Below, in pieces: positions 18,801-26,986 of a stretch of DNA of 49,662 bases (the stretch's first letter is position 1; the number at the start of each line of letters is the position of its first letter). This DNA is from Paraglaciecola sp. GTDB taxonomy: Bacteria; Pseudomonadota; Gammaproteobacteria; Enterobacterales; Alteromonadaceae. A program made the translations under genes and the position numbers. The stretch is from positions 1 through 49,662 of the forward strand of contig JAACSL010000028.1 of the NCBI GenBank assembly GCA_009993955.1, given 5' to 3'. Below the pieces are notes generated by a model. That model saw only the letters and a program-made list of their open reading frames with translations. It made no database searches and was not told the origin of the DNA.

Positions 18801-19701
18801 TCAAACACCGCCTGGCAGAACAAAAACGGTTGCAGCGCTTGCGCCGCTCAACTTACCCGCCCTACCCGCGCAGGTATATTTACATGAGCAAGGTGGCATC
18901 GTGCGCTACGCCTCAACAACGTGGGCCTGGGGGCAGGGTTTGCACTATTTAACTGGGCAAGATGAAGAGATATTGTTGCCAGAACAAATTGACAGTAGCG
19001 CTTGGCAAAGTGTTACCAGTGACGTACATGGTTTTGCTCGAATTATTAATGGAAAAATATCGACTTGGGGCTTGGAATCTGGGCGTTTACGTCCCCCCTA
19101 TGCACATCTCGCCAGAGGTGAAGCACCTGATTTGTATGTTGCAGAGGTAGACAGCACTCAACAATGGCTTGAAGTGTTTATGCCCGATAGTGATCTTTTG
19201 TTCGCCATCAACCAGGATGGCAGTTTGTGGTCAGCGGGTGCGGTATTTGACGGCGTGATCATCTTTACGCAACCCGTCGGTTGGCAGGGAGGACCACAGT
19301 TGGGTATCGGTGAAAATGCAGAGATTGTTGACCAACTCACGCAACTTAGTAGCTTGGCGAGTGACCTGTTAGGCACCGACGATACCGACCATGACGGTTT
19401 ATTTGACTATCAAGATTTAGACGATGATGCAGACGGCATAAACGATACACAAGACGCCAAACCCTATGATACCGATAACGATGGCCTCAATAACAGTGTC
19501 GACTTGGATGATGATAACGACGGGATACCTGACCTAAGTGATCCCTTTCCTCTTGATCCACTGCGTCCAGGTCCTCCCCCTGTAATGCTGCAACAGGGTG
19601 GAAGTCTCAACCACATAGTGTTTTTCATGCTTTCACTATTGTTAGTCATGCGGCTAAAACGCGGTAATAGCTGCAGGGACGCAACGCGCTACCCCACTTG
19701 A
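15841..19701 (+). CDS. Secreted reprolysin-like metallopeptidase with RCC1-like repeats and GlyGly-CTERM
   Basis: A 1286-residue multidomain protein. Signal peptide 1-20; pro-region to about 185; metzincin domain with HEIGHNLGAKHD (324-335) and Met-turn TIMSYP (360-365). These give the three zinc His and catalytic Glu. Then a fibronectin-like segment (about 425-510), Ig/cadherin-like regions, and from about 820 to 1150 repeats reading DVWSWGKNE, GTLWFMGQ, GSAWHMER, GSLWSAGAV that resemble RCC1 blades. Residues about 1180-1240 are calcium-binding thrombospondin-3-type repeats (DTDNDGLNN, DDDNDGIPD). The tail GGSLNHIVFFMLSLLLVMRL plus Arg is a GlyGly-CTERM signal, so rhombosortase processing and type II secretion are expected. 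Confidence 0.9.
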   Translation: MKKIALFLGVLMAYSGIVFSQPAFIKTQQTKQLTSPANSNVLRQGQPRKLRYQAEDFWLNSDQRMPKQQLSLQIDDINLVFKRTRYFTQANGKLLWLGKLQGKQSGSLAIVEHHGSVTGTLSYQGKLWHLVHDHQGEFWLIDQAATLATISPDDASRATWPLLAKGSAASSEQNITTVKKPQGFSASEHIKMLVYYPSTATESFPDLLNLIDIEVAQANMAFENNQLSLRLSVTAVLPLDIRDSDDILPLMLQRSGPFQNMERVRNKYQADLVHFFTPNIITIGDNRAYCGYAYYAAFPDGSVSAASAVGASSLNCAGSMVFAHEIGHNLGAKHDRYQENGGDARASNYGYVNLEEGVRTIMSYPDACGANGIDCQRLDYFSTPDLQPDGHVIGVAEGSPDAADNAAMFRLSALSVANFSGPERPIGLTASNGQFADKIVVDWQAYPGADGYQLTRLTALNQGSQGFPCTSGFIPEIITFFVEGTQYVDEDVEQGKQYCYWLEAVNNKLLRGGNTSPGSFVDSGYSGVNQGEQIGKMPDVLIDDNSAITTLNIPVAKQVEIVYSLDPQMSSVLPDIDISQDEAGQRFITINNTQRQNGSAQILLASPDHSEIFTITYTGFEAVLPQISAIAEQNIAPAEPLVVDFNITPYDSRYLTPVQIYSDNHQVIDPKFIQLEEGDAGSFRLRIERNIVSPGSAMLTLVVGNSEQTVSQSFVVNYVRNQFTKPIVQNIELSVQPGKSLQRLLPAFDADDDRLDFVIVTQPQHGSLNLLKGGEFTYLANEDFSADSFQFYALDGFDGQTEVATVSLVKPNNSLLAPQQNIVAASGNVMLLTHAGDVWSWGKNEVNTAGMGRMGQADNIPVKTNLSAIAQLVPGELSYYIKQDGTLWFMGQTYAEQGPIYVDELTQVGTENDWVDMACVANQCMLLKQDGSAWHMERFAGEDVRDEIQHYFIQHNPLYHWQTIHLTSQGGVLQNDAHQLWSWANADQTPPGRTKTVAALAPLNLPALPAQVYLHEQGGIVRYASTTWAWGQGLHYLTGQDEEILLPEQIDSSAWQSVTSDVHGFARIINGKISTWGLESGRLRPPYAHLARGEAPDLYVAEVDSTQQWLEVFMPDSDLLFAINQDGSLWSAGAVFDGVIIFTQPVGWQGGPQLGIGENAEIVDQLTQLSSLASDLLGTDDTDHDGLFDYQDLDDDADGINDTQDAKPYDTDNDGLNNSVDLDDDNDGIPDLSDPFPLDPLRPGPPPVMLQQGGSLNHIVFFMLSLLLVMRLKRGNSCRDATRYPT

Positions 19702-19857
19702 ACATTGTTCAACAACTCAGCAATGCACAAACAGTTTGGGGCAGATTGTTCACCACATTCTACGTAGATTGGATCGAAGAGAATAAGCATCACTATGCAA
19801 TCACATCAGCGGTGTTACCTACAGAAACGCTCAACGATCCAAGAGTAAATCCAAGGC

Positions 19858-20013
19858 TTATTTACCCAGTCCCAAGAGTTCTATGATGATTTCATAGGTG
19901 GTTGGCTGTGGATCGGGCTCTGCAGGTGGATCTTGTTTGGTTGGTCCAGCTACTACGCTGGTTGAAAGTAAACAAAATGCAAGTGAAATCAATGTAACTT
20001 TTAACTTTTTCAT
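19858..20013 (-). CDS. Small secreted proline-rich peptide, 51 residues
   Basis: An ATG at 20013 opens a 51-codon frame ending at TAA 19858-19860. The first 22 residues are a textbook Sec signal (MKKLKVTLISLAFCLLSTSV then VA). The mature part is GPTKQDPPAEPDPQPTTYEI followed by the hydrophobic end IIELLGLGK. AAGGT lies about nine bases upstream. The clean signal peptide, ribosome site and two inverted repeats upstream argue that it is real. No family is recognised. Export to the periplasm or outside is predicted; signal, bacteriocin-like or structural roles are all open. Confidence 0.65.
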   Translation of the reverse strand: MKKLKVTLISLAFCLLSTSVVAGPTKQDPPAEPDPQPTTYEIIIELLGLGK

Positions 20014-20032
20014 GAGTACATACCTTGTGTTA

Positions 20033-20081
20033 AATGTGGAACAATTTCCACATTATCAAGATTATGTCATGAAAATCATGA
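20033..20081. promoter_or_regulatory. Two inverted repeats upstream of the small peptide gene
   Basis: AATGTGGAA (20033-20041) and TTCCACATT (20046-20054) form a perfect 9-bp inverted repeat only about 20 bases upstream of the peptide's ATG. TCATGA-AAA-TCATGA (20067-20081) lies next to it. The first may be a 5' UTR hairpin or operator, the second an operator near the promoter (TGATAAT lies between them on the minus strand). Confidence 0.4.
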
Positions 20082-20136
20082 GGTTACTTATTGATTAAAA
20101 TATAATCAACCATCACTAAAATTGTTTGCCTTGGCT

Positions 20137-20844
20137 TCAAGCCATTAGGTAAGATTTTGCCTTATAGTGAAAGAAAACCATAAAGATTACCGCCATGGTC
20201 GCCGCCGATAATAGGGCTGACAACACTGGAAACCAGGTATAAATGAGCAGCATATCTTTTTGCCCAAACAAATGACGGAGAAAATACTCTGACAAGTTTA
20301 AGTAATGCAGTATCAGGTAGGCCTTTAAGATAGCCGCCACGCGATAATCTAAGGCATTTCTGCCACTCAAATGCTTAAACCACTCTGCCATCAACTGTAA
20401 GCGCATGGACAATACTTGAATGGCTAAGTTGGTCATGGCGATCATGCCAACATAGTAATAAAGTCGGGCGTTTAATTGATAGTCAATGACATACCAGTAG
20501 ACTTCAGTACACAGGGTGAATAAAACGAAAAACAGCGATACCTTGGCCAAGGTACGTCGCAAAAAGCTGCAACAGATCCACACGGAGAGAGCATAAACCA
20601 TTACTTTGGCAAACCAACCCTGAGAGTCAAATAGCGCTTCAGAGCCTAACCAATAGAGCAGTAATATGCCTATACAGCTGAGGCTGTCCTTGTCATTAAT
20701 ACAAAAAAAACTCAGTACCAGCAGAGATATGGTGTAGATCCGATCAAAATATACGGGATTGTCACCAAATTGAAAAAACAGGAAGAGAATTATTGGGACA
20801 GTTAAATACATTAACCCAGTATTGAGTAAAAAAAGAAACCTCAC
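20137..20844 (-). CDS. Integral membrane protein, unknown function
   Basis: A 235-residue protein with roughly six to seven hydrophobic helices, for example LMYLTVPIILFLFFQF near the start and WFPVLSALLSAATMAVIFMV near the end. It starts at GTG 20844, overlapping the stop of the upstream XRE regulator (GTGA), so the two are translationally coupled. Tyr-, Phe- and Leu-rich composition is typical of inner-membrane proteins. No family is recognised. The coupling suggests that the regulator and membrane protein form one functional unit. Confidence 0.75.
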   Translation of the reverse strand: MRFLFLLNTGLMYLTVPIILFLFFQFGDNPVYFDRIYTISLLVLSFFCINDKDSLSCIGILLLYWLGSEALFDSQGWFAKVMVYALSVWICCSFLRRTLAKVSLFFVLFTLCTEVYWYVIDYQLNARLYYYVGMIAMTNLAIQVLSMRLQLMAEWFKHLSGRNALDYRVAAILKAYLILHYLNLSEYFLRHLFGQKDMLLIYTWFPVLSALLSAATMAVIFMVFFHYKAKSYLMA

Positions 20845-21122
20845 TGCTTGTTGTTGAATTCAAAATTAAAAAAGTTGACGATATTTTGCGCAAACTGAGA
20901 CTTGATTTTCTGTGAGGATGTTTTACCACACACACGCCACCACTTTTCGATGAGCTCAATGGACAAGCTCGCCACCGTCTCTGGTTTTTCATTTTCTATG
21001 GCTGAGATGGTTTCTCGACTCACACCAAGCCTGGTGGCTAACTCTGCTTGAGTTAAACCCGCCTCTTTGCGCATTATTTTGAGCAGTTGAATATTGATTT
21101 TCTTTTTACTCGCCACGCCCAT
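20841..21122 (-). CDS. XRE family helix-turn-helix regulator
   Basis: A 93-residue DNA-binding protein. The HTH is at about residues 16-45: IMRKEAGLTQAELATRLGVS then RETISAIENEKPETVASLS. The remaining 45 residues are charged and helical and may serve dimerisation. It is the first gene of a two-gene unit with the membrane protein, which it overlaps by four bases. It probably represses its own promoter in the 21123-21297 gap. The target set is unknown. Confidence 0.88.
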   Translation of the reverse strand: MGVASKKKINIQLLKIMRKEAGLTQAELATRLGVSRETISAIENEKPETVASLSIELIEKWWRVCGKTSSQKIKSQFAQNIVNFFNFEFNNKQ

Positions 21123-21297
21123 GACCTCACAGATTAACGCTAATCGCGCAATGATATTGGATTGTCTGAGCTGAGTATAGGTAATTTTAAGACTCGTGTT
21201 GATTATTTAATGGGCTGCAATCCGGGTGACAGGCATGTGATGAGATGACAAGCCCTCACCCACGCTCAAGTGGGGCTTGTGAATTGTGTCTAACGTA

Positions 21298-23841
21298 TCA
21301 ATTAATCGAGATGGTTTGGTTTGCCTGCCACATAAACTTCATGTAAAGCGTACGAGTGCTTTCTTCCCAACGCATCGCGGCTTTGGACTCATCTAACACG
21401 CCAAGATCTGCCACTTGTGGCAGCGAGGCACTTATTGCGATGCCCTTAGCTTGTTGCTGTTGCAGATTTGCATGCTCCGTCACTTCAGCCTTTAGGGGTG
21501 GCGTCAACCAGTTATGCACAATTAAACGCACTTCACGCGCCGCTGGCATACCGTCGTAATGACCTTGGCGTTGCAGGGAAATTTTTAATTGTCCCTCTAA
21601 GTGTTCGGCATTAAAACTTAAGGTTTCATAGGCTTGACGACTAATAGCATGTGGGTCCTTGCCATCATCATCGTACATGGTGGCCGTCGTGTTTGTGACT
21701 GATTGTTCGGCATAATAATGCAGATCAAGCTGTTTGGTTGTGTAGTTGTCGGTGCTTTGTACCGCTTGTACCATAGGAACAAAGGCTCCGGCTTTAACCA
21801 TAACTGGCAAATTCTCTAAGCTGGTTGCCAATTCAATACGCTGACCACCGCTGTATTGCTCATCACTCCAAAAATCAAACCACTGACCTGCTGGTAGATC
21901 AATACTCACCGCCTGAAGACCGGGTTGGGTAATGGGTTTGATTAAAAATGCGTCGCCCCACATATAGGCATTTTTTATGTCGATCAGGGCCAGATTGCTC
22001 TCGTCACTGAAAAATAGCGGGCGCATAAGTGGCATGCCCGTTAAGCTATTTTCGTAAGCCAAAGAATAATTATACGGCAGCATGGCATAACGTAATTTGA
22101 TGTACTGTCGCACGATGTCTTTGGTTTGTTCATCGTGAAAAACCGGCTCAGAGGCAATATGATCCTGGCCATGAGGGCGAAAAACAGGTTGGAAGGCACC
22201 AAACTGTAACCAACGGGTGTAAAGTTTTGGCAAAAATTTCTCGCCACCCGCAAAACCACCCAAATCAGAATGGATATAACCCAGACCCAATAAGCCCATT
22301 TGTAAACCCAGTTCAACCTGCGGTTTTAGGCCTTCCCAGGAGCGACTTACATCCCCTGTCCAAGGGATCATGCCATAGCGTCCTGAACCAACAAATCCTG
22401 AGCGCATCATGATAAATGGGCGCTGCTGAGGGGCAATAGCCAGTTGATTTTCATACACGCGCTTAGCCCACATATGGCCATAAGCATTATGTATTTCGTC
22501 ACCTAAAACAGGCTCGCCCAACTGATTATGTATACTGTCGGCGGGATGCACTTCTGGCTCACCTAAATCTCCCCACCAACCTGCCACACCTTGTTGGTAC
22601 AGTGAGCTATAAATACCGTTAAACCATGCGCTGGCTTGTTCATCAAACACATCAATTAAACCTGTGTTACCAAAATAAAAGTCAAAGCGTTTTGCTTCCC
22701 CTCGCAAATTTTTCGCCAGTACTTGCTGCTCTATCGCCTCTTGCCAACGTTTCGAGGTAGACAAAATAAAGGGCTCAGTGATCAACACCGTTTTTACCCC
22801 TTGGTTTTTTAAATCAGCGAGCATTTTTTCTGGGGTAGGAAAGGTGGTAGCGTCCCAATCCAAATTCCCCATAAAACCTTTGATCTCATTGCCAAACCAA
22901 TACAGATCTAACACCACGGCGTCCAAGGGAATATCTTCATCAAGGTATTTTTGCACCGTATCGCGTACTTCTTGCTCCGAACGATAACCAAAGCGTGAGG
23001 CAAAATTGCCCAAGGCCCAGCGCGGTGGCAAGGGTTGTCTGCCGGTCACTGCCGAAGTATTGCTGATCAACTCTGGATACGTGTCGCCAGCCACCACTAT
23101 GTAGGCAGTACGACCAGCAACGGCATCAAATTGCATAATGTTGGCTTCACTGTGACCCAAGTCCATGTAACCGTTGGCAGCATTGTCGAAAATCAGGGTG
23201 TAATGCTGACTTGACATCACCGCCGACAAACCAAAATACATTTGTTTGGATTCAGTGGTGTAGCCGTAGTGCGCTTTATTATACAAGGGAAAGCGCTGAC
23301 CACGCCTGTCCATACCCATGATCCTCTCTCCGCCACCAATTAATTTTTCACCGTCTTGTAATTTGAAGCGAAAACCACGTTTAGTGGCATAGTTGAACAA
23401 TCCTTGTTCTTCTGCGAGTAATAATTTGCCATTCTGATAATAACTAATTTGCAAGGGTGACTTACTCACCACCGCATTTAACTTACCGGCATTAACTAAC
23501 AAAAAATCAGGATGACTGGCAACATCTACCGGCGTTACTTGGGCACTTTCGGCAATAGCAAATGACATCATCTGCTTGGTGTCGCGTGGCTGGTAAAACA
23601 CCTCTAGAGCCGACTCACCATAGGCACTAATGCGCACGGCCCCCTCATCGGTATTGATGAGCAATTGATTATTATCAATATGGTGATTGAGGTAGTTGGC
23701 CGCAAACGTTGACTGACTGCAAAAAATAACCCACAACAAAAACAGAAACTGGCAATGCCGGTTTTTGACTTGGCATAGTTGTCGTTGTTGTTTGGCGTGT
23801 TTTTGCCATTTGACCCACTGCATAACTGCACCATTAAACAT
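21298..23841 (-). CDS. Glycoside hydrolase family 31 alpha-glucosidase or 4-alpha-glucosyltransferase
   Basis: An 847-residue secreted enzyme. The ATG at 23841 has AAAGGAAG upstream and a signal with a long basic n-region, then FLFLLWVIFCSQSTFAA. The GH31 N-domain is followed by the barrel. GVAGWWGDLGEPE holds the nucleophile Asp (about 425) and PWTGDVSRSW the acid/base Asp (about 497). The DLGEPE form of the nucleophile motif recalls transglucosylases such as Cellvibrio Agd31B, so oligosaccharide transglycosylation is as likely as hydrolysis. It is the third gene of the amylase-esterase-GH31 operon, 49 bases after the esterase, and probably periplasmic. Confidence 0.9.
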   Translation of the reverse strand: MFNGAVMQWVKWQKHAKQQRQLCQVKNRHCQFLFLLWVIFCSQSTFAANYLNHHIDNNQLLINTDEGAVRISAYGESALEVFYQPRDTKQMMSFAIAESAQVTPVDVASHPDFLLVNAGKLNAVVSKSPLQISYYQNGKLLLAEEQGLFNYATKRGFRFKLQDGEKLIGGGERIMGMDRRGQRFPLYNKAHYGYTTESKQMYFGLSAVMSSQHYTLIFDNAANGYMDLGHSEANIMQFDAVAGRTAYIVVAGDTYPELISNTSAVTGRQPLPPRWALGNFASRFGYRSEQEVRDTVQKYLDEDIPLDAVVLDLYWFGNEIKGFMGNLDWDATTFPTPEKMLADLKNQGVKTVLITEPFILSTSKRWQEAIEQQVLAKNLRGEAKRFDFYFGNTGLIDVFDEQASAWFNGIYSSLYQQGVAGWWGDLGEPEVHPADSIHNQLGEPVLGDEIHNAYGHMWAKRVYENQLAIAPQQRPFIMMRSGFVGSGRYGMIPWTGDVSRSWEGLKPQVELGLQMGLLGLGYIHSDLGGFAGGEKFLPKLYTRWLQFGAFQPVFRPHGQDHIASEPVFHDEQTKDIVRQYIKLRYAMLPYNYSLAYENSLTGMPLMRPLFFSDESNLALIDIKNAYMWGDAFLIKPITQPGLQAVSIDLPAGQWFDFWSDEQYSGGQRIELATSLENLPVMVKAGAFVPMVQAVQSTDNYTTKQLDLHYYAEQSVTNTTATMYDDDGKDPHAISRQAYETLSFNAEHLEGQLKISLQRQGHYDGMPAAREVRLIVHNWLTPPLKAEVTEHANLQQQQAKGIAISASLPQVADLGVLDESKAAMRWEESTRTLYMKFMWQANQTISIN

Positions 23842-23890
23842 GCAAACTTCCTTTAAAAGTACCTGTAACTCAGAGACAAGGGCTCTGATC

Positions 23891-24772
23891 TTATTCGCTG
23901 AATAACCATTGCACCGCATCGGCAAACTCCTGTCGCCACAAGGCTTCATTGTGTTCACCACCCGCCACTCGTTTGAATACCATGAGCTCGCGAGGATGGC
24001 CTTGGCTGAGCAATTGGCGCTGCATTTTACCTGTATCAACTATCATGCCGTCACCTTCTTCATCACCAAACATCACATAAAGACGGGCATCGAGAGCAAC
24101 TTTATGCTCTTGTGTATAATCAAATACGCTGTCTGAGTACCAATAAGAGGGGGAAAATAGCCCAGCCTTACTAAATACTTGTGGATAGGCATGAATGGCA
24201 TAATGAGAAATTAACGCCCCCATGGAACTGCCCATGATCGCCGTATGTTGTCGCTCTGGTTTGGTTCGATAATTTGTATCAATATAGGGTTTGACTACCT
24301 CGACTATAAAATCCATGTACTGCTTGCCTTGCGCTTCACCAAAGCGTTTGTTTGGCCACGGTGACAGTTCGTTCATGCGGTACTCGCCACCATTGTCAAT
24401 GCCCACCACAATCAGCTTTAACTTCGCAGCCTGCGCTAGGCCGTCAAGGGTTTCATCAACACCCCACTCCCCCGCATAACTGCTTGCGGCATCAAATAAA
24501 TTTTGCCCGTCGTGCATGTACAATACCGGATAACTGTCAGTGGACTCTGTGTAATCAGGGGGTAAATACAAACGGATGGTACGTTGCCTATCCAAACCAT
24601 CAATTAAAAAAGCAAAGGGCAATACGCTCACAGACGCGCTAGCCGTTGACATTTTTAGCGGAGCCGGGCTTGCTGCGCTGTCTTTGGGGTCAATGTTATC
24701 ACAAGCAGCGACAGCTAAAATGATGCTGCAAATCACAAAAAATCGTACGCTCATCAGGTAGTACAAGCTCAT
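23891..24772 (-). CDS. Lipoprotein esterase (esterase D/CE1-like alpha/beta hydrolase)
   Basis: A 293-residue protein with a lipoprotein signal (lipobox LAVAAC, Cys 24). The alpha/beta-hydrolase core has YPVLYMHDGQNLFD (residues 81-94), nucleophile elbow GSSMG with Ser 183, and a likely catalytic His in AGGEHNEALW near the C-terminus. The fold is that of the PF00756 family (EstD, ferulate/acetyl xylan esterases, Fes). The start overlaps the amylase stop by four bases (ATGA), so both are co-translated. In a glucan operon it may remove acyl groups from the polysaccharide, but the substrate is inference. Confidence 0.85.
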   Translation of the reverse strand: MSLYYLMSVRFFVICSIILAVAACDNIDPKDSAASPAPLKMSTASASVSVLPFAFLIDGLDRQRTIRLYLPPDYTESTDSYPVLYMHDGQNLFDAASSYAGEWGVDETLDGLAQAAKLKLIVVGIDNGGEYRMNELSPWPNKRFGEAQGKQYMDFIVEVVKPYIDTNYRTKPERQHTAIMGSSMGALISHYAIHAYPQVFSKAGLFSPSYWYSDSVFDYTQEHKVALDARLYVMFGDEEGDGMIVDTGKMQRQLLSQGHPRELMVFKRVAGGEHNEALWRQEFADAVQWLFSE

Positions 24773-26739
24773 AGTTGGATAACCACCGATTGCACGGGGC
24801 CTAAAATCAGGCTGACCAAAGCTTGTTGGTTTGCCGCTTGCACGTCAATAGTTTCCCCCGTCAACAGATCGTGGCCACTGAGCACACCGCTGGGCAAGGT
24901 CAAGTTAACAAACGCTTGACCAATAATGGGCAGATCAAGTGCTACCCTTGCTGTCTGAGAAAAATGGCTGATAACCAGTAATTTACCCTTGGCTGAGGTG
25001 CGCACAAAGGCGATTAATTTGTCAGCATCGGCTTGAACAGCCCCTTGAACGCTGTTGTCATCGTGCAAAATACTGACATTTTCTTTGCGCACTGGCACAG
25101 GAACATAAGCCCCTAACATCGCCGGATGATAAGCAGAAATACGCATGACTTTGAGATAATACTCTCGTAAGGCGCTTTCTTCTGCACTGAGCTGGCCGCC
25201 ATCAAATTTGCCACCATTCATCCACCGTTGGTGAGCAGGTACGCCACCATAATCAAAAATACTGGTACGACTGGGATCACCAAAACCTAAATCTTCACTG
25301 CCGTCTTCCCCTACTTCTTGGCCAAAATACAGCATAGTAGGAGAAGCACTGATCAGGGCAGATACCACTAATGCGGGTTTACCCATGCTGGCGCCCCCCA
25401 CTTGACCAGCAAACTCTTGGCTGGCAATGCGTTGTTCATCATGGTTCTCGAGAAAATGCAGCATATGCGCTGAGATGTCTGCAACACCAGCTTGAACTTT
25501 ATGCAAGGTGGCAGCACGCTCTTTGCCCTGCATGATGCCTTTGAGGCTGTCGTAAAAATCAACTTTGTCATACAGGTAATCCATCAAGCCCAATTGAATG
25601 TAGTCTCGATATAAATCTCGGTTGTACACTTCGGCCAACAAAAACGCCTTAGGGTTTTGCGTTTTAATGGCTGAATTTAAATAACTCCAAAACTCCACTG
25701 GCACCATCTCGGCCATGTCATAACGAAAACCGTCCACGCTTTTATCTAACCAATATAAAGCGATATCTCGAAACTTGCGCCACGAACTTGGCACATCTTT
25801 GTCACTCCAAAAAGCATGGTGTTCTGCATAAGCAAGTTTCATATATTGTTCTGGTAAGCGCACAAAATCGTAGCTACCGTCAGGACGCACACCATAGTTA
25901 ACTTTGACAGTTTCATACCAATCGTCGGCATTCGGTTGGGCCAACCTAGAGCCATTGCCTGTCCATTTGGCCGGTGATTCAGCAAACTTACCATCAGCGA
26001 GTGGGTGAGCTTCCCCACCCAGAGCTTGGTAGCTATTTTTCCCTTCTGGCACCTTAAAATCCTGCCCCACAACATAATAAAAGTTGTTGTCTCTGGCGTA
26101 CTCCACGCTGCTATCGTCACTGGCGCCAAAATCTTCCACCCCGGCAGGTTTGGCGAGACTTTGGTAACCGCGAGCCACATGATTGGGCACAATATCAATA
26201 ATCACCTGCATACCGTGTTCATGGGTACGTTTAATCAGCGACTCAAATTCAGCCAGTCGATTGGCAGGATCATCGGCCAAATCAGGGTTAACAGTGTAAT
26301 AGTCTTTCACCGCATAGGGTGAGCCGGCACGTCCCTTCACTACATCGGGATCATCCTGGCTAATGCCGATAGCGCTATAGTCGTTAATGACGGCGTGATG
26401 CGGTATGCCTGTATACCAAATGTGTGTTGTGCCTAATTCTTTGATACCTTGCAGCGCAGCATCGTTAAAGTCACTGAACTTTCCGACACCATTTTGTGCA
26501 ATCGTACCCCAGGCTTGGTTAGTGGTATTTTTATTGCCAAATAAACGCGTGAACACCTGATATACCACCGCTTTGCCTTGTGGCTGCGTGGGTAATAAGG
26601 TTATGGGGTCAACAGCATTTGCCATGGTAGAGGTCGTATCCTGATTGGCGGGCTGGCATGCTAACAAACCACCCATGACACAGGCAGTAAGGGCCAACCA
26701 AGCGGGCGATAAGGGCTTTGCAGATCGTGTAACAGACAT
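24769..26739 (-). CDS. Alpha-amylase family (GH13) lipoprotein
   Basis: A 656-residue endo-acting alpha-glucanase. The lipobox LLAC puts Cys 28 at the mature N-terminus. GH13 regions: I DIVPNH (182-187); II GFRYDMAEM with nucleophile Asp 341; III AFLLAEVYN with acid Glu 370; IV FLENHDEQR with Asp 434. A C-terminal beta domain ends the protein. All catalytic residues are intact. It is the first gene of the operon, and a palindromic operator candidate lies about 120 bases upstream. It probably acts at the outer membrane or in the periplasm on maltodextrins brought in by the receptor at 44611. Confidence 0.94.
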   Translation of the reverse strand: MSVTRSAKPLSPAWLALTACVMGGLLACQPANQDTTSTMANAVDPITLLPTQPQGKAVVYQVFTRLFGNKNTTNQAWGTIAQNGVGKFSDFNDAALQGIKELGTTHIWYTGIPHHAVINDYSAIGISQDDPDVVKGRAGSPYAVKDYYTVNPDLADDPANRLAEFESLIKRTHEHGMQVIIDIVPNHVARGYQSLAKPAGVEDFGASDDSSVEYARDNNFYYVVGQDFKVPEGKNSYQALGGEAHPLADGKFAESPAKWTGNGSRLAQPNADDWYETVKVNYGVRPDGSYDFVRLPEQYMKLAYAEHHAFWSDKDVPSSWRKFRDIALYWLDKSVDGFRYDMAEMVPVEFWSYLNSAIKTQNPKAFLLAEVYNRDLYRDYIQLGLMDYLYDKVDFYDSLKGIMQGKERAATLHKVQAGVADISAHMLHFLENHDEQRIASQEFAGQVGGASMGKPALVVSALISASPTMLYFGQEVGEDGSEDLGFGDPSRTSIFDYGGVPAHQRWMNGGKFDGGQLSAEESALREYYLKVMRISAYHPAMLGAYVPVPVRKENVSILHDDNSVQGAVQADADKLIAFVRTSAKGKLLVISHFSQTARVALDLPIIGQAFVNLTLPSGVLSGHDLLTGETIDVQAANQQALVSLILGPVQSVVIQL

Positions 26740-26856
26740 AATAGGTTCACTCTGTAAGTGGGCTTATGCTAACACGCCACTTCGATAGTTTAGTGGGCTT
26801 TTGTTAACAAAATAATCACAAATAATACCTGTCTCATTGCTTTTAAAACAGCGCCT

Positions 26857-26872
26857 TACATACGTATTCACC
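26857..26872. promoter_or_regulatory. LacI-type operator candidate upstream of the alpha-amylase operon
   Basis: The TACGTA palindrome (26861-26866) is embedded in GAATACGTATG read on the minus strand. The same 11-base core recurs upstream of the TonB-dependent receptor at 47676. A central CG within a palindrome is typical of LacI-family operators. It lies between the amylase gene and the divergent RRM gene. Confidence 0.5.
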
Positions 26873-26986
26873 CCATAGATGGACTTATCTGTGAGATGCA
26901 GTGCCGTCTTGATCAACTTGCGCACGTTTAGGTATTACCTGATAGAATAGCGTCCAACCTTAGTAATGTGCCGCAAGAAAGCAAAG

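Noticed and set aside
19698-19886. Plus-strand open frame of 62 codons after the protease gene
   Set aside because: It starts inside the protease stop region, has no ribosome site or recognisable features, and runs antisense to the end of the better-supported secreted peptide gene.
21240-21285. Imperfect hairpin ACAAGCC/GGCTTGT after the GH31 gene
   Set aside because: It is interrupted and lacks a T-run on the minus strand, so I do not call it a terminator.
23842-24039. 66-codon N-terminal extension of the GH31 gene
   Set aside because: It overlaps the esterase gene, and the ATG at 23841 has a good ribosome site and starts a signal peptide.
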